Source of the DNA: Aselliscus stoliczkanus
Lineage: Eukaryota; Chordata; Mammalia; Chiroptera; Hipposideridae
Length of the DNA: 64,000 nucleotides
Direction of reading: 5' to 3'
Assembly: GCA_033961575.1 (NCBI GenBank)
Contig: CM066737.1
Span: 102,886,709-102,950,708, forward strand
Program-made: the position numbers and the translations under genes
In this document: in pieces, positions 46,571-56,700 of the stretch
Position numbering within the stretch: position 1 is the first letter of the stretch
How the letters are laid out: each line of letters starts with the position of its first letter
Notes under the pieces: generated by a model
What the model was told of the DNA's origin: nothing
The model's input: the letters and a program-made list of their open reading frames with translations, nothing else
The model's database searches: none

Positions 46571-46834
46571 CGGTCCCATGATTCAGGAGGGCTGTTCGCC
46601 ATCAGTCTTCCTTTCCATGTCTGAACTGTGCTGCAAATGACATTATTTTAAACCCATTTACTCACTTATTTCTTTTCCTCTGGATACTCTCCTGTGCCTC
46701 TCTAAAAGTGTGGTTCTCAGAAATGAGCGTGATGCTCTCAATTATTTTGTATCTAATACTTCTATTAACAAAATCTAAGAGAGTCTAAGATGGACTTACC
46801 TTTTGCGGGGCAGCCAAGTTGGAGTTACAGCTCA

Positions 46835-47385
46835 TATTAAGCTCTGGTTCAGCCCGCTTGCCTGGGCTGCTATAGCAGCTTCCTGGCTGGTCTCCCTTCA
46901 TCTACTGGTAGCCCTCAGTGTCGGCTTGCTAATCAGCAGTGAGAGTGATCCGGTTAAAACCTTTGCCAGGTCACCTCTCCGCTCCAAGCCCTCCAATGTC
47001 TTCCCACATTACTCCAAGGAAAAGCCAAAGTCCTGCAATTGTCTGTAAGGCCCTGCAGGTGTGGCCCTTAGCTTCCTCTGTATCTTCGCCTCCTGCCACT
47101 TTCCCCTGTGCATGGACTGGGCTTCGATTTTCACTGTTCCCTCGGGTCTTTGCTCAAATGCCACCCTCTCATCCCCATGCCATCATTCACCATTGTCCTT
47201 TCCTGCTTATTGCAGTCATAGCATTTATCATCAGCTATGTGTTTCTTCCCTCTACCCCACTCCATATAATGATATCTACCAGAAGTTGTCCTGTCTTATT
47301 AGTGTATATCCAATATCTAGAATAGAGCCTGGCATGTAGTAGGTAGACAATTAATAATTGTTGAATCAAGATTCTTGTTGTTTTG
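46835..47385 (+). repeat. L2 LINE 3' region, long
   Basis: CAGCAGTGAGAGTGATCCGG, CACTCCATATAATGATATC and AGAGCCTGGCATGTAGTAGG follow L2 order over about 550 bp. The frames open here are by-products. Confidence 0.75.
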
Positions 47386-47571
47386 GTTGTTGATCAGAGG
47401 ACCGCGTAATCCTATAGTCTCTGGGACATTTAGATCTATCTAGCCATTAGAGCTTTACATTTTGTTAAATCCCTTATTGAAATAGAAGATACACTGTGTC
47501 TTTGTTTACTATTCTTTTATGAGAAAGGAAACGAGGCAGACAACATCTGACTTATTCCTAGTGAATCCCTA

Positions 47572-47670
47572 GATATATATTTATATATATATATATAATA
47601 TTATTATACAGATATATAACATATTATATACATTATATACGTATATGTGTATATACATAGATACATATAA
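47572..47670. repeat. AT-rich low-complexity tract
   Basis: About 100 bp of mostly TATATA/ATATAC dinucleotides. Confidence 0.9.
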
Positions 47671-48486
47671 TTTTTCAGGAGCAAGCCACATTCTATAGAT
47701 TATATTTTATAGTTTTGTGAGGTGTCAAGATCATGAACTCCTCCCTCTACCCCTTATGAAATTTACCCTCCAGCCCTTTTGAAAAGTAGAACAGGTTTCC
47801 TGCGCCTCCTGTCCCCTAATGTTTTCTGGCTCCATTCTTTCTCAAACATCATCTGTTCCGTTAGACCAGTTATTTCTATAGGTCCCATCCCCTGGGTCTT
47901 TAGTGGAGTCTTTCAGTTCTCAGAATGGGCTCGGAGAGAATGCTTCTGGGGAACTATCAGAACAGTGACATCTCCTCAGTGGGGAGTGAAGAAAAATTCC
48001 ACCAATCCGGCCAGTGCTTGCAGCTGGCCATCACTGAGCTGGTTTTCCTACAGAAGGATTGTGGACGGTTCTCCCATTTCCCTTCCTTCTCAAAATTTCT
48101 TGCCTTTCAGAATTTTCCTGCCTCACGGTGATCTCAGGCTCCATGTCCATCTATTTTTAGCTTTCAGATTTTATATCCTGCTTTCTCCATTTCAATTTGA
48201 TTGTGTTAATCTTATTTTCTGCCTCAGTGACTTGAAGTTGGACTACTCCCATTTTTTTTCTAAACCCAAGAGCTTCATTCAGGAAGTGACCTCAGTAGAG
48301 TTTTTTTTGCTTTTTATTAAAGTAATATTCCAGCTCTTCGTTGGGAGCCTCACAGGCTGTTCTCCCTTCCCTTGAATGGTTTTCCTCCTAATGCCTGCGA
48401 GAAGTGAGTAGATCTCAGCTTCCTCAAATGTGAGAGGAGCCTTACTGAAACGTCACTGATCCCCCCAACCCCACCAATCGCAGTTG

Positions 48487-48588
48487 CTTTTTTTTTGAGG
48501 GCAGTGTCACTGGCCCTCATATGTGGGATCCGAACCAGGGACGCTGGCTTCCCAAGCCAGCGCTTAACCATCGCGCCACTCGGCCTGC
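48487..48588 (-). mobile_element. Short tRNA-derived SINE, first of a cluster of three
   Basis: TTTTTTTTGAGGGCAGTGTC to CACTCGGCCTGC, followed by a TC microsatellite at 48589-48612. Confidence 0.88.
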
Positions 48589-48661
48589 TCTCTCTCTCTC
48601 TCTCTCTCCTTCCTTCCCTCCCTCTCTTCCCTCCTTTTTTTTGTTTGTTTTTTTTGTTTGC

Positions 48662-48812
48662 TTTTTTTTTTTTTTTTTTTTTAGCTGAGCCATCCTGCCA
48701 CCAGTTGGCAGCTCAACGGCAACTCAGCTCCGGCTGACATCGAACCGCCGTTGCTCAGAGCTCAGCTCGCACTCTTGAGCGAGCTCTTAACCAACTGAGC
48801 CACTCGGCCGGC
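48662..48812 (-). mobile_element. Family-A tRNA-derived SINE, second of the cluster
   Basis: A poly(T), AGCTGAGCCATCCTGCCACC, the B-box complement ATCGAACCGC, then GAGCGAGCTCTTAACCAACT and CACTCGGCCGGCC. It is the minus-strand counterpart of 19885, 22843 and 26084. Confidence 0.92.
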
Positions 48813-48813
48813 C

Positions 48814-48922
48814 TTTTTTTGTTTGTTTTGAGGGCAGTGTCACTGGCCCTCATATGTGGGACCGATCCGGGGCCGTTGGCGTCTCAAGCCAGCTCTTAAT
48901 CACCATGCCACTCGCCCAGCCT
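48814..48922 (-). mobile_element. Short tRNA-derived SINE, third of the cluster
   Basis: TTTTGAGGGCAGTGTCACTG to CCACTCGCCCAGCC, immediately after the family-A head with no gap. Confidence 0.87.
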
Positions 48923-49129
48923 CCACTTTCTTTTAATACTCGTTATCATAATTACTTAAATTTGTCAATTACTTTATCCCTTAGAAGGATTGCGTACTTC
49001 AAGTCACATCAAGGTCAGTAAGAATCTACCTCTTTTTGATGTGGCGGGCCCAAATCCATCATCTTCCCTGAAGGCACTGGCCCTCAGCTGCCCTGGACCT
49101 GGACCGCCATTATTGCTCTTAGACCGTGG

Positions 49130-49290
49130 GCTACAATGTAAAGGCCTGTACTCTAGAACCAGGCTGCATACAGTCATGTCCAGGCTCTAAAACTTACTAG
49201 GTGATTGGAGTTTGGCAATTTATTTAAGTTATTTGAGCCTCAGTTTCATAATCTATATATTGGTGATAAAAATTAGTTACCATATTATAA
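49130..49290 (+). repeat. MIR SINE
   Basis: AAAGGCCTGTACTCTAGAACC, TCTAAAACTTACTAGGTGATTG and TGAGCCTCAGTTTCATAATC follow MIR. Confidence 0.65.
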
Positions 49291-49782
49291 TGGAAAGCAC
49301 TTTGCGCAGTTGCTTATAATGATATTTTCCCATTCTACAGTGATGTGTACAACTTTGGAATAAGGTGAAATAGTGGAAACTTTTTTTAAAAGCTTGGTTA
49401 CTGCCATTTCACCTGGACTTGGAAGACTTGTTTTTCTGGGTGAAGAAATGTTTGCCTGTATGAGGGTTTCATAATCGCAGTCAACCAAGCCGATGAGCCT
49501 TGCCATTTAAAGTGGCTCCTGTCTTTTATCTATGACACCCATACCTACACCACTGGGAATAAGGATACCGATCCAGCTCCTGATAACCTCATGGCTGAAG
49601 ATGACCAGAACCTGACTGAACACTCCTCGAATTTCATACCATGCAGAAGCATTCTTATTTCCTTGCGACCTTAACTGAGGATTAACAGGTAAGTGAAAGG
49701 AAGGAGGCACACAATGGAGTCAGCCAAAGAACCAGTGTGTACTTAACATGATCAACTAAGAAATAGAAAATGAGTCTCTTTT

Positions 49783-49927
49783 TTGTCTACCTATCTATCT
49801 CTCTATATATATTTCTTTTTTTAATTTTTTTTTTGAGGGCAGTGTCCCTGGCCCTCATATGTGGGACCCAAACCGGGGCCGCTGGCTTCCCAAGCCAGCG
49901 CTTAACCACCGCGCCACTCGGCCGGCC
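49783..49927 (-). mobile_element. Short SINE with a tail grown into a microsatellite
   Basis: The SINE proper is GAGGGCAGTGTCCCTGGCCC to CACTCGGCCGGCC. The target duplication GAAAATGAGTCTCTTT is at 49767-49782 and again from 49928. About 45 bp of TATC/CTAT repeat lies between the left duplication and the poly(T), so it belongs to the SINE tail. Confidence 0.85.
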
Positions 49928-50341
49928 GAAAATGAGTCTCTTTAAGGTTCCCCAAGCCAGATCCAGAGAGTTAACTTGTGGACTGGAGGGTAGGTAGTCT
50001 TATTATCTTTAAAACTGACCATGAAAATGAAAATTTATCGGAAAAAAAGAATTCCATAAAGACAAGGGAAAAGTCGTTTATTTGGGAAGGGAACATGTTA
50101 CCCAAGTAGAGAGTTCTGTAAATATGAACTTGAAATAAAAAGAGAGCTAACTATGAATGGAATTATCTGAAAAACTTACAAGTACCAAAATTACTCTCAA
50201 GATCGCTAATTCTTGGCTTTTTTGGTCACTGTAAAATTATAACACCTTCAGTGTATCTTTAAAAGCTTTTTAGGAACTTATTAACTAAATGTACAAGTTT
50301 TGATTTGGCCATAAAAGCTAGGAGAACTATGATTCTCTGGG

Positions 50342-50354
50342 ATTAATGAATAAC
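50342..50354 (+). promoter_or_regulatory. ACE2: HNF1-like site upstream of ACE2
   Basis: ATTAATGAATAAC matches the HNF1 palindrome GTTAATNATTAAC with two mismatches. A FOXA-like TGTTTAT follows at 50358-50364. HNF1 factors are known activators of ACE2 in islet and epithelial cells. The site is 240 bp before the start codon. Function is inferred. Confidence 0.5.
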
Positions 50355-50425
50355 ATTTGTTTATTTGATTTACTTTAAAAATCATTCTGAAATATGCTTA
50401 CATATCTGTCCTTTCCAGGATGAAC

Positions 50426-50435
50426 TTTATATTGG
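50426..50435 (+). promoter_or_regulatory. ACE2: Possible TATA-like and inverted CCAAT elements of ACE2
   Basis: TTTATATTGG joins a TATA-like stretch to a reverse CCAAT box about 160 bp upstream of the start codon. It is weak evidence without a mapped transcription start. Confidence 0.3.
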
Positions 50436-50491
50436 TTCAGCAGATTGTTTACTGTTTCTTCTTCTTTTTTTTTTCTGTCTTCCCTGCTCAG

Positions 50492-50594
50492 TGCCCAACC
50501 CAAGTTCAAAGGCTGATGAGAGAGAAAATCTCATGAGGAGGTTTTACTCTAGGGAAAGTTGTTCAGTGAATGGGGTTTTGGTGCTGAGGGAAAG
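50492..50594 (+). other. ACE2: ACE2 5' leader with possible splice acceptor and two upstream ORFs
   Basis: A long pyrimidine tract and CTGCTCAG at 50484-50491 would serve as an acceptor for an upstream non-coding exon, as I recall for human ACE2. The leader then carries ATG at 50533, opening a 34-codon frame that overlaps the main start and stops at 50637, and ATG at 50570, a 5-codon ORF. An in-frame TAG at 50550-50552 rules out N-terminal extension of ACE2. Confidence 0.55.
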
Positions 50595-50780
50595 ATGTCA
50601 GGCTCTTCCTGGCTCCTTCTCAGCCTTGTTGCTGTAACTGCTGCTCAATCCAACCCTCAGGACTTGGCCAAGACATTTTTGGAAGAGTTTAACGCTAAAG
50701 CTGAAAACCTGTCTCATCAAAGTTCACTTGCTTCTTGGGACTATAACACCAATATTACCGACGAGAATGTCCAAAAGATG
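50595..50780 (+). CDS. ACE2: ACE2 coding exon 1 (signal peptide, helix 1)
   Basis: It encodes residues 1-62, from [19 protein letters not shown] to ITDENVQKM. The start has A at -3. Helix 1 here reads N20-P21-Q22 and, later, E30-E31-F32-N33-A34-K35-A36-E37-N38-L39-S40-H41-Q42, differing from human at many surface positions. The donor is GTGAGT. Confidence 0.97.
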
Positions 50781-53700
50781 GTGAGTGCTCATGGCTGCAG
50801 AGGGGTACTTTACTTACTGCTTCTTAAAGGTTAGATTGCTGCCTATACAACTGAAAAGGGAAATCAAAGAAATGCTCTGAGCTGGGAGTTTGGATATTTG
50901 CCTCAGTATTTCTGATTCTGGAGTCCCAGATGACTAAATTGAATTGACCCTGAGGTTCATTTGGAAAATTGTTACAGAATAACTCACTGGTCTCTGTCCA
51001 GATTCTTGGAAACCAGTGAATGTGCTCCATAAAGTTGCCACAATAATTCTCATCATAGTTGGGGTTTCAAAGTATTTCATGGAAATGCCAGAAGTGATTG
51101 AATTAATAATTGCCCCCAAGCCCACAATGTCAACCAGGAATATCTAAAGACTCCCTAAGAGAATATATTAACTGAAAAATGCAACCAGAGGCTTAGTGAA
51201 AGAGCTAGCTAGTAATTATCTAACCATTGGTCGGGTGAGGCTAGACTTGGGAATTTCTTCTTTCACTGTCAGAGCTCTGAGGGACCTCCAGAGGTCACAG
51301 AATCCATTCAGAGCCCTCCAGGAAAAAAAACCATCATTAAACCGCTTTTGAGAAGTCTCTGAATGCTCTGGGAAAGCAAGGTACCGTGTTTGAGAGTGCA
51401 AGGGTTTAGGGCTCATCTCCCGCAGATCCCAAAGCGGTATCCTTACACATTTAGTGCTGGAAATTGAGCAACATTATCTAAAATTTTGGTGGGACTCATA
51501 GCGCAATACATTCCTTCAAAAACGTAGCTCAGAAGTTTATCTTTTCAAATGATTAGTAGCTTGCATGTTTAAATGAAATGACTACCATCCGCTCACAGAT
51601 CAAATCTGGATCTACTGTCTTGCGTGAAATCCCCCAAGAGGTTTTTTTCTCCCCTTTTCTAGAGCTCAAAGAAACCAGGCGATTTTGACAGCCCAGCGTT
51701 GTCATAGATCATTTTTTTCCTGTCTCGTATTTTGGTCTTACCTCTTTTCATCTCTTCATGGCTGCATTTTTCTCACTTGTTATTTGAACTCTGTTGGAGG
51801 TGGCTGTAGTGTATTGTGTGTTTGTTTTCATGCTTAGCTGGGTGGTCCTGGAAGGGATGGTGAAGGGATACCAGCGCGGTGCCTGACAGCTCCAGATCCA
51901 GACTGCCAAAGTCCAAATCCTGGCTCCACCACTTTCTAGCTGGGTGAACGTGAGCTAGTTAATTCACTTCTCTGCACCTTAGCTTTTTTTGTCTGTGAAA
52001 ACTAGCATAACATTCATAATCTGCCTCATAGGGTCGCTGTGACGACTGAATTAACACACCAGAATCGGGCTTGATGCTTGTGAGCATGGGCGAGCAATCA
52101 GATATCATTGTTATTAGTGGGAGAGGGAGTGATAATTGCTGAAGAGACTTATAACAGTTCTGTTAAGTGCCCAGATGCTGTGAAAGCCGGTTAGGGAAAG
52201 AGATGTAGTGATGTTTACTAAAACCATCTCTGCAGCATTGAGTGCTATCGCTCCTGAATTACACCAGTTGATTAGAACAAAGGCCAGAAATGAAAGGGCA
52301 TCCATGAAAGTGGCCAATCTGCAGAAAGCTGGGGCCTTTTAAAGGAAAGTGAAAATATCTGAATGCAAGAAGCAAGCACGGGGCCCAATAGCTCCTTCCT
52401 CAAGCAGAGGTGAAGGGTGCATTAGTGAACTTAGTGCACCTGTGTGGCTTTACCTGGCAAGGGGGGCAATGCGCACAGAAGGAAATGGTCCTTCCTTCTG
52501 CGCTCTTCTCAATGGATTGATATCCCCCTAATGAAACAGGCACTGTGGCAGGTGCGATGAGAGGTACCAAGATGAGCAGGATGCTGAGATAGGGTATGCT
52601 GCTGGTGGCCATGCTTAAAGAAAGAATTGTAGAAATGGAGGACGTTTCCCAAAAGAGAGCAACTGAAATGACTTAAGGGGCTCAGAGAGAGTTAGGAGGG
52701 AAAACAGAATTAGTTGAACAATGCCTGGCTCAAAAAGAAAAAAAAATTAGCCTGAGATGGAACAAGAAAGGATAACATGTTCACAACTGCATTGGCCAAA
52801 TCTCTTCATACTAGAAAGGCGGTGCCTTTCAAAGATCAAGAGATAAATTTACAATAAATAATAGGAGGTGCTATTCACATTACAGGTGGTAAAACTGGTA
52901 AGACTTGTAAAACTAGGCCATTCTTTTTGTTTTTTCTCCTGTTTTTCCTCCACCTCCCTCCCCTTTGGCAACCATCAGCTTGTTCTCTGTATCTATGAGT
53001 CTGTTTCTATTTTGTTTGTTCATGTATCTTGTTCTGTTTAGATTCCACATGTAAGTAAAATCAGGTAGTGTTTGTCTTTGTCTGACTGATTTCACTTAGC
53101 ATCATATCCTCTAGGTCCATCCGTGTTGTTACAAATGGCAAGATTTCATTCTTTTTTTATTGCTGAGTAATAGAAAAACTAGGTCATTCTTTCATCTAAT
53201 AAAGTCAGACATTAAAAACTATAAATAGGATCTTGAAATATTTAAGCGAATGTAAGAACTGTAGCTCCACTGTGGGTAAGGAAGTGTGGTCAAGTGCACT
53301 GATGGACCCAGTTCTTTACCCTTCCCTATATCAATGCCAAACTGGAAGCCATGTGACTGGGCCCTTCACTATGTGACTTACTTTTGACCAATGGGATGTT
53401 AGCAGAAATGATGCAAGCAGAGGCTTGGAATGCATGTGAACAATGGTGCTTGTCTTTCACACCGTTGCCTTTGCCATGAGAACACGCCTGGGTAGCCGGC
53501 GAAGGAATGAAACACATGGAGTAGTTGTCCCCGCAGAAGCCAGCCCCCAAAAGTTGTAAGCCAGCCTAGTCAAGATCAGCAGAGCTGCCTGGCAACTTCC
53601 AGTGACTCCAGGCACATACACAATACACATTTATGCCACTGAGGTTTTGGGTTGTTCTGTAGTATTAGTGCAGCAATAGATAACTAACACAGGGAGGAAA

Positions 53701-56700
53701 AGTTGAGCCATGTTTCAGAGTCAGAGTATTGACCTTGTCAGCCTGTGGATCTGACCTAGCATGGCGATTTTTCGATTAAGTTGTGAGACTATAACTTCAA
53801 TTAATAGGAAGCATCAAAACTTGATCAGTGTAGGATCCCAAAAGCTCCCTACTTAGGAGAAGTCCATCTGATAGAGACAAGGAGAAAAACTTGGTTCAAA
53901 ACAGGTTTCCAAAGAGTTAAGAAATTCAGTGAAAATGAACTACCAAACACTTGTCATGTGCTATATAATAAATTGCGTTCCCCTACTTTATAGCAAATAC
54001 GGTTCTCATGTTTGAGATTGAATATTCACAATGAAACTGTATTTCCCTTCTCAGTAAAATGATATTACTTTTTTTGGCATTGCCCCGTCTTTGTAAGTTT
54101 ATAGTTGGTTTGATTTTTGAAATAGTGTCCTTTGTAAATCAAAAAAGATTTTTTTTTTTTTTTTTTTTTTGCCAAATCAGTAGCTCTCTAGCAACATAGG
54201 AGATCCCTGGACAGTTTTATTCCTGGAAGAGAGCAGAAGGATCCCATTGTGACAGAGGCATCCTGGTTCATTGTCCCAGTATTTGGCACTTTATAAATAT
54301 TTCTTGTGGAGGTGTCAGAAGCTGTGAAGAGCTTCCTTTTATAGCTCACTCGTTCCCACTGATGCATGTCAGACAGAAGACTAGAATGTGTCGAAGACAC
54401 TCTATAGTCAATAATTAAAGAACATTAGGTTTGGAGGTAAATACATCTGGGTTGGCACCCTGGCTCTTCCAACTACTAGCTGTGTGACCTAGGGAAAGTT
54501 ACTTACCCACTCTGTGCCTTATTTCCTCGTTGGTGAGGTAGAGAGAATCACAACTACCTCACAATATTGTTTGTGAAGATTAATTGACAAGTAGTTCCTG
54601 AGGGGTTGTGTGAGCTCAATAAAGAGATAAATCATTTTCATTTGCACTGCCACTATGCTAATCATTTCTTGTCTGATCCATTGTTGTCACTTCCATACAC
54701 CACTTCCATCATGTCATGTGCCTGCTTGGAACCCTCTGTGACTCTCTAGTATTCACAGGACGAAAGTAAAATTCCATGACTGGAAAGTGCAGTCGTGTCT
54801 GGAATCTGTACTAGTTACCTATTGTGTAAAAAATTACCACAAGCTTGGGAGTTTAAAGCAACACACATTCACTAACTCACAACTTCTGTGGGTCAGGAAT
54901 CCAGGCAAAGCTTAGCTGAGTCCTCTGCTTCAGTGTCTCATAGGTTGCAGTGAAGTTCCTGGCTAGAGCCGTGGCCTCAGCTGAGTCTTGACAAGGGCTG
55001 AATCCACTGCCACACTAGTGTGGTTACTGGTAGCATTCCGATCCTTGCGTGCCACTGGACTGAGGTCCTTAGTTTCTTGCGGGATATCAGCCAGAGGCTA
55101 TCCTCCATTCCTTGCCATGTGGTCCTTTCCACAGGGTAGGGCACACAGCATTTCATCTTCCTACATCACAGTCAGCAAGGGAGACAGTCTCCCAGCGAGA
55201 TAAAAATTACAGCTTTATAGAACATAAACATGTACATCCTGTCACCTTTGGTGTATTCTGCTGATTAGAAGTGAATCATGGGTCTTGCTCACGCTCACTG
55301 GGAGATCACACAAATGTGTACCCCCAGGAAGCAGGGATTGTGAGTGCCATCTTAGATTCTGTCCACCACGGGGTCCAGGGTCCAGACACTGGCAGTTGCT
55401 TGCCAGATCCTCTGTTTCTGTCAGCCCCTGAATGCATACATGAAAAGTGGAGATAGAGTGATTTTCTATGTCATGGGGTTGTTAGGAAGATCAAATGAGG
55501 TAAATTATTTTGCACAGTACTCTACACATGTCTAACGCTGACCTTAAAGTAGGTAGTGAAAGCTTGGGCAAATCTAGTTGCTTGCATGAGTCCCTCCTTT
55601 CCTATAACAGAAACTGCTTGGCTCACTCATGGTCTATGCATTATTATATGCTGTTACGCCTGAAACATTCATGATGCATGTCTTATCTGTATGATAAAAC
55701 AGTAAGAAACTTAAGGACATGGGCCTTTTTGCTAAAAATAATAAAATAGCTAACTTTTTTGAATATATAGAATGTATCAGGCACTCTAATAAGCATTTTC
55801 TTATTTGTTACTTCTTCTCATCCTTACAACAACCTTTTGAGGTAAGTCCTATGATTACTCTCATTTTACAGATAGGGTAACCACAGCTCAGAGAGGCGAA
55901 GTAATTTGCCCAAGGTCACACAGCTAGTCAGAGATATCTAACTCCAGGAATGGAGCTCTGACTTGCCTCATATGCTACCTCTTTTATATGGTCTAGAGAA
56001 GTACAGTATACAAAGTAGTTGCTCACTTTAGTCTCTGATAAATGGAAATGAGTTTGTGCATTGACAGAAGACTGTACTAGAGAAGTTTGGAGGAGTCCAC
56101 TTGCCTACTGATGTTCAAGGTGGGGGCCAAGTGAGTCTTGCCATCATCTGCTTGTTGGTTTCTTTCTCTTTTTTTAAAGATTTTATTGGGGAATTGGGGG
56201 AGGGGAACAGCCAAGTTGTTGTCCTTCAATCTTAGTTGTGAAAGGCTCAGCAAGCTCAGCTCCAAGTCCAGTCGTGCCACTGTGTTCCGGCAGCCTTGTT
56301 AAGAGTGTGTGCTCTATCCACTGAGCCATCCGGGTGGCAGCTCAGCTCAAGATGCCGTGTTCAATCTTAGATGCGGGTGGGCATAGCCCACCATCCCATG
56401 TGGGAGTCGAACCGGCAACCTTGTTGTTAGGAGCACGTGCTCTCACCAGCTGAGCCATCCTGCCACCTGTTGGCAGCTCAGTGGCAGCTCAGCTTGGGCG
56501 CAGCTCACTGGCCCATGTGGGAGTCAAACTGGTGACCCTGTTGCTCAGAGCTCGCACTCTTGAGCAAGCTCTTGAGCCATTTCGGCTCCCTTGTTGGTTT
56601 CCTTTGATGGTAAAAAATCATCATGGCTTCCAAATGGCCATATTCTAGGCAAGCTTCCTTGGGGAACATAATTTAAGCTCGAAATCTCTGGTAAGTCATG

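Larger units (their letters stand above)
33105..50340. other. CLTRN-ACE2 intergenic interval
   Basis: Seventeen kilobases with no recognised gene. Contents are listed separately: MLT1, L2, MIR, L1, short SINEs and simple repeats. The stretches 35.8-37.1, 37.2-40.5, 42.1-43.1 and 43.7-44.8 kb hold only unrecognised AT-rich sequence. Reading frames of up to about 200 codons here lack protein similarity. Confidence 0.8.

Noticed and set aside
46939..47339. Overlapping frames of 128 and 92 codons
   Set aside because: Both lie in an L2 LINE 3' region in different frames and are by-products.
47779..48375. Open frame of 198 codons on the plus strand between CLTRN and ACE2
   Set aside because: It starts with TTG, has no early ATG, lies in pyrimidine-rich sequence (so Phe/Leu/Ser-rich), and resembles no protein I know.
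50559..50594. N-terminal extension of ACE2 from an upstream TTG
   Set aside because: An in-frame TAG stands at 50550-50552, and the conserved signal peptide begins at the ATG at 50595.
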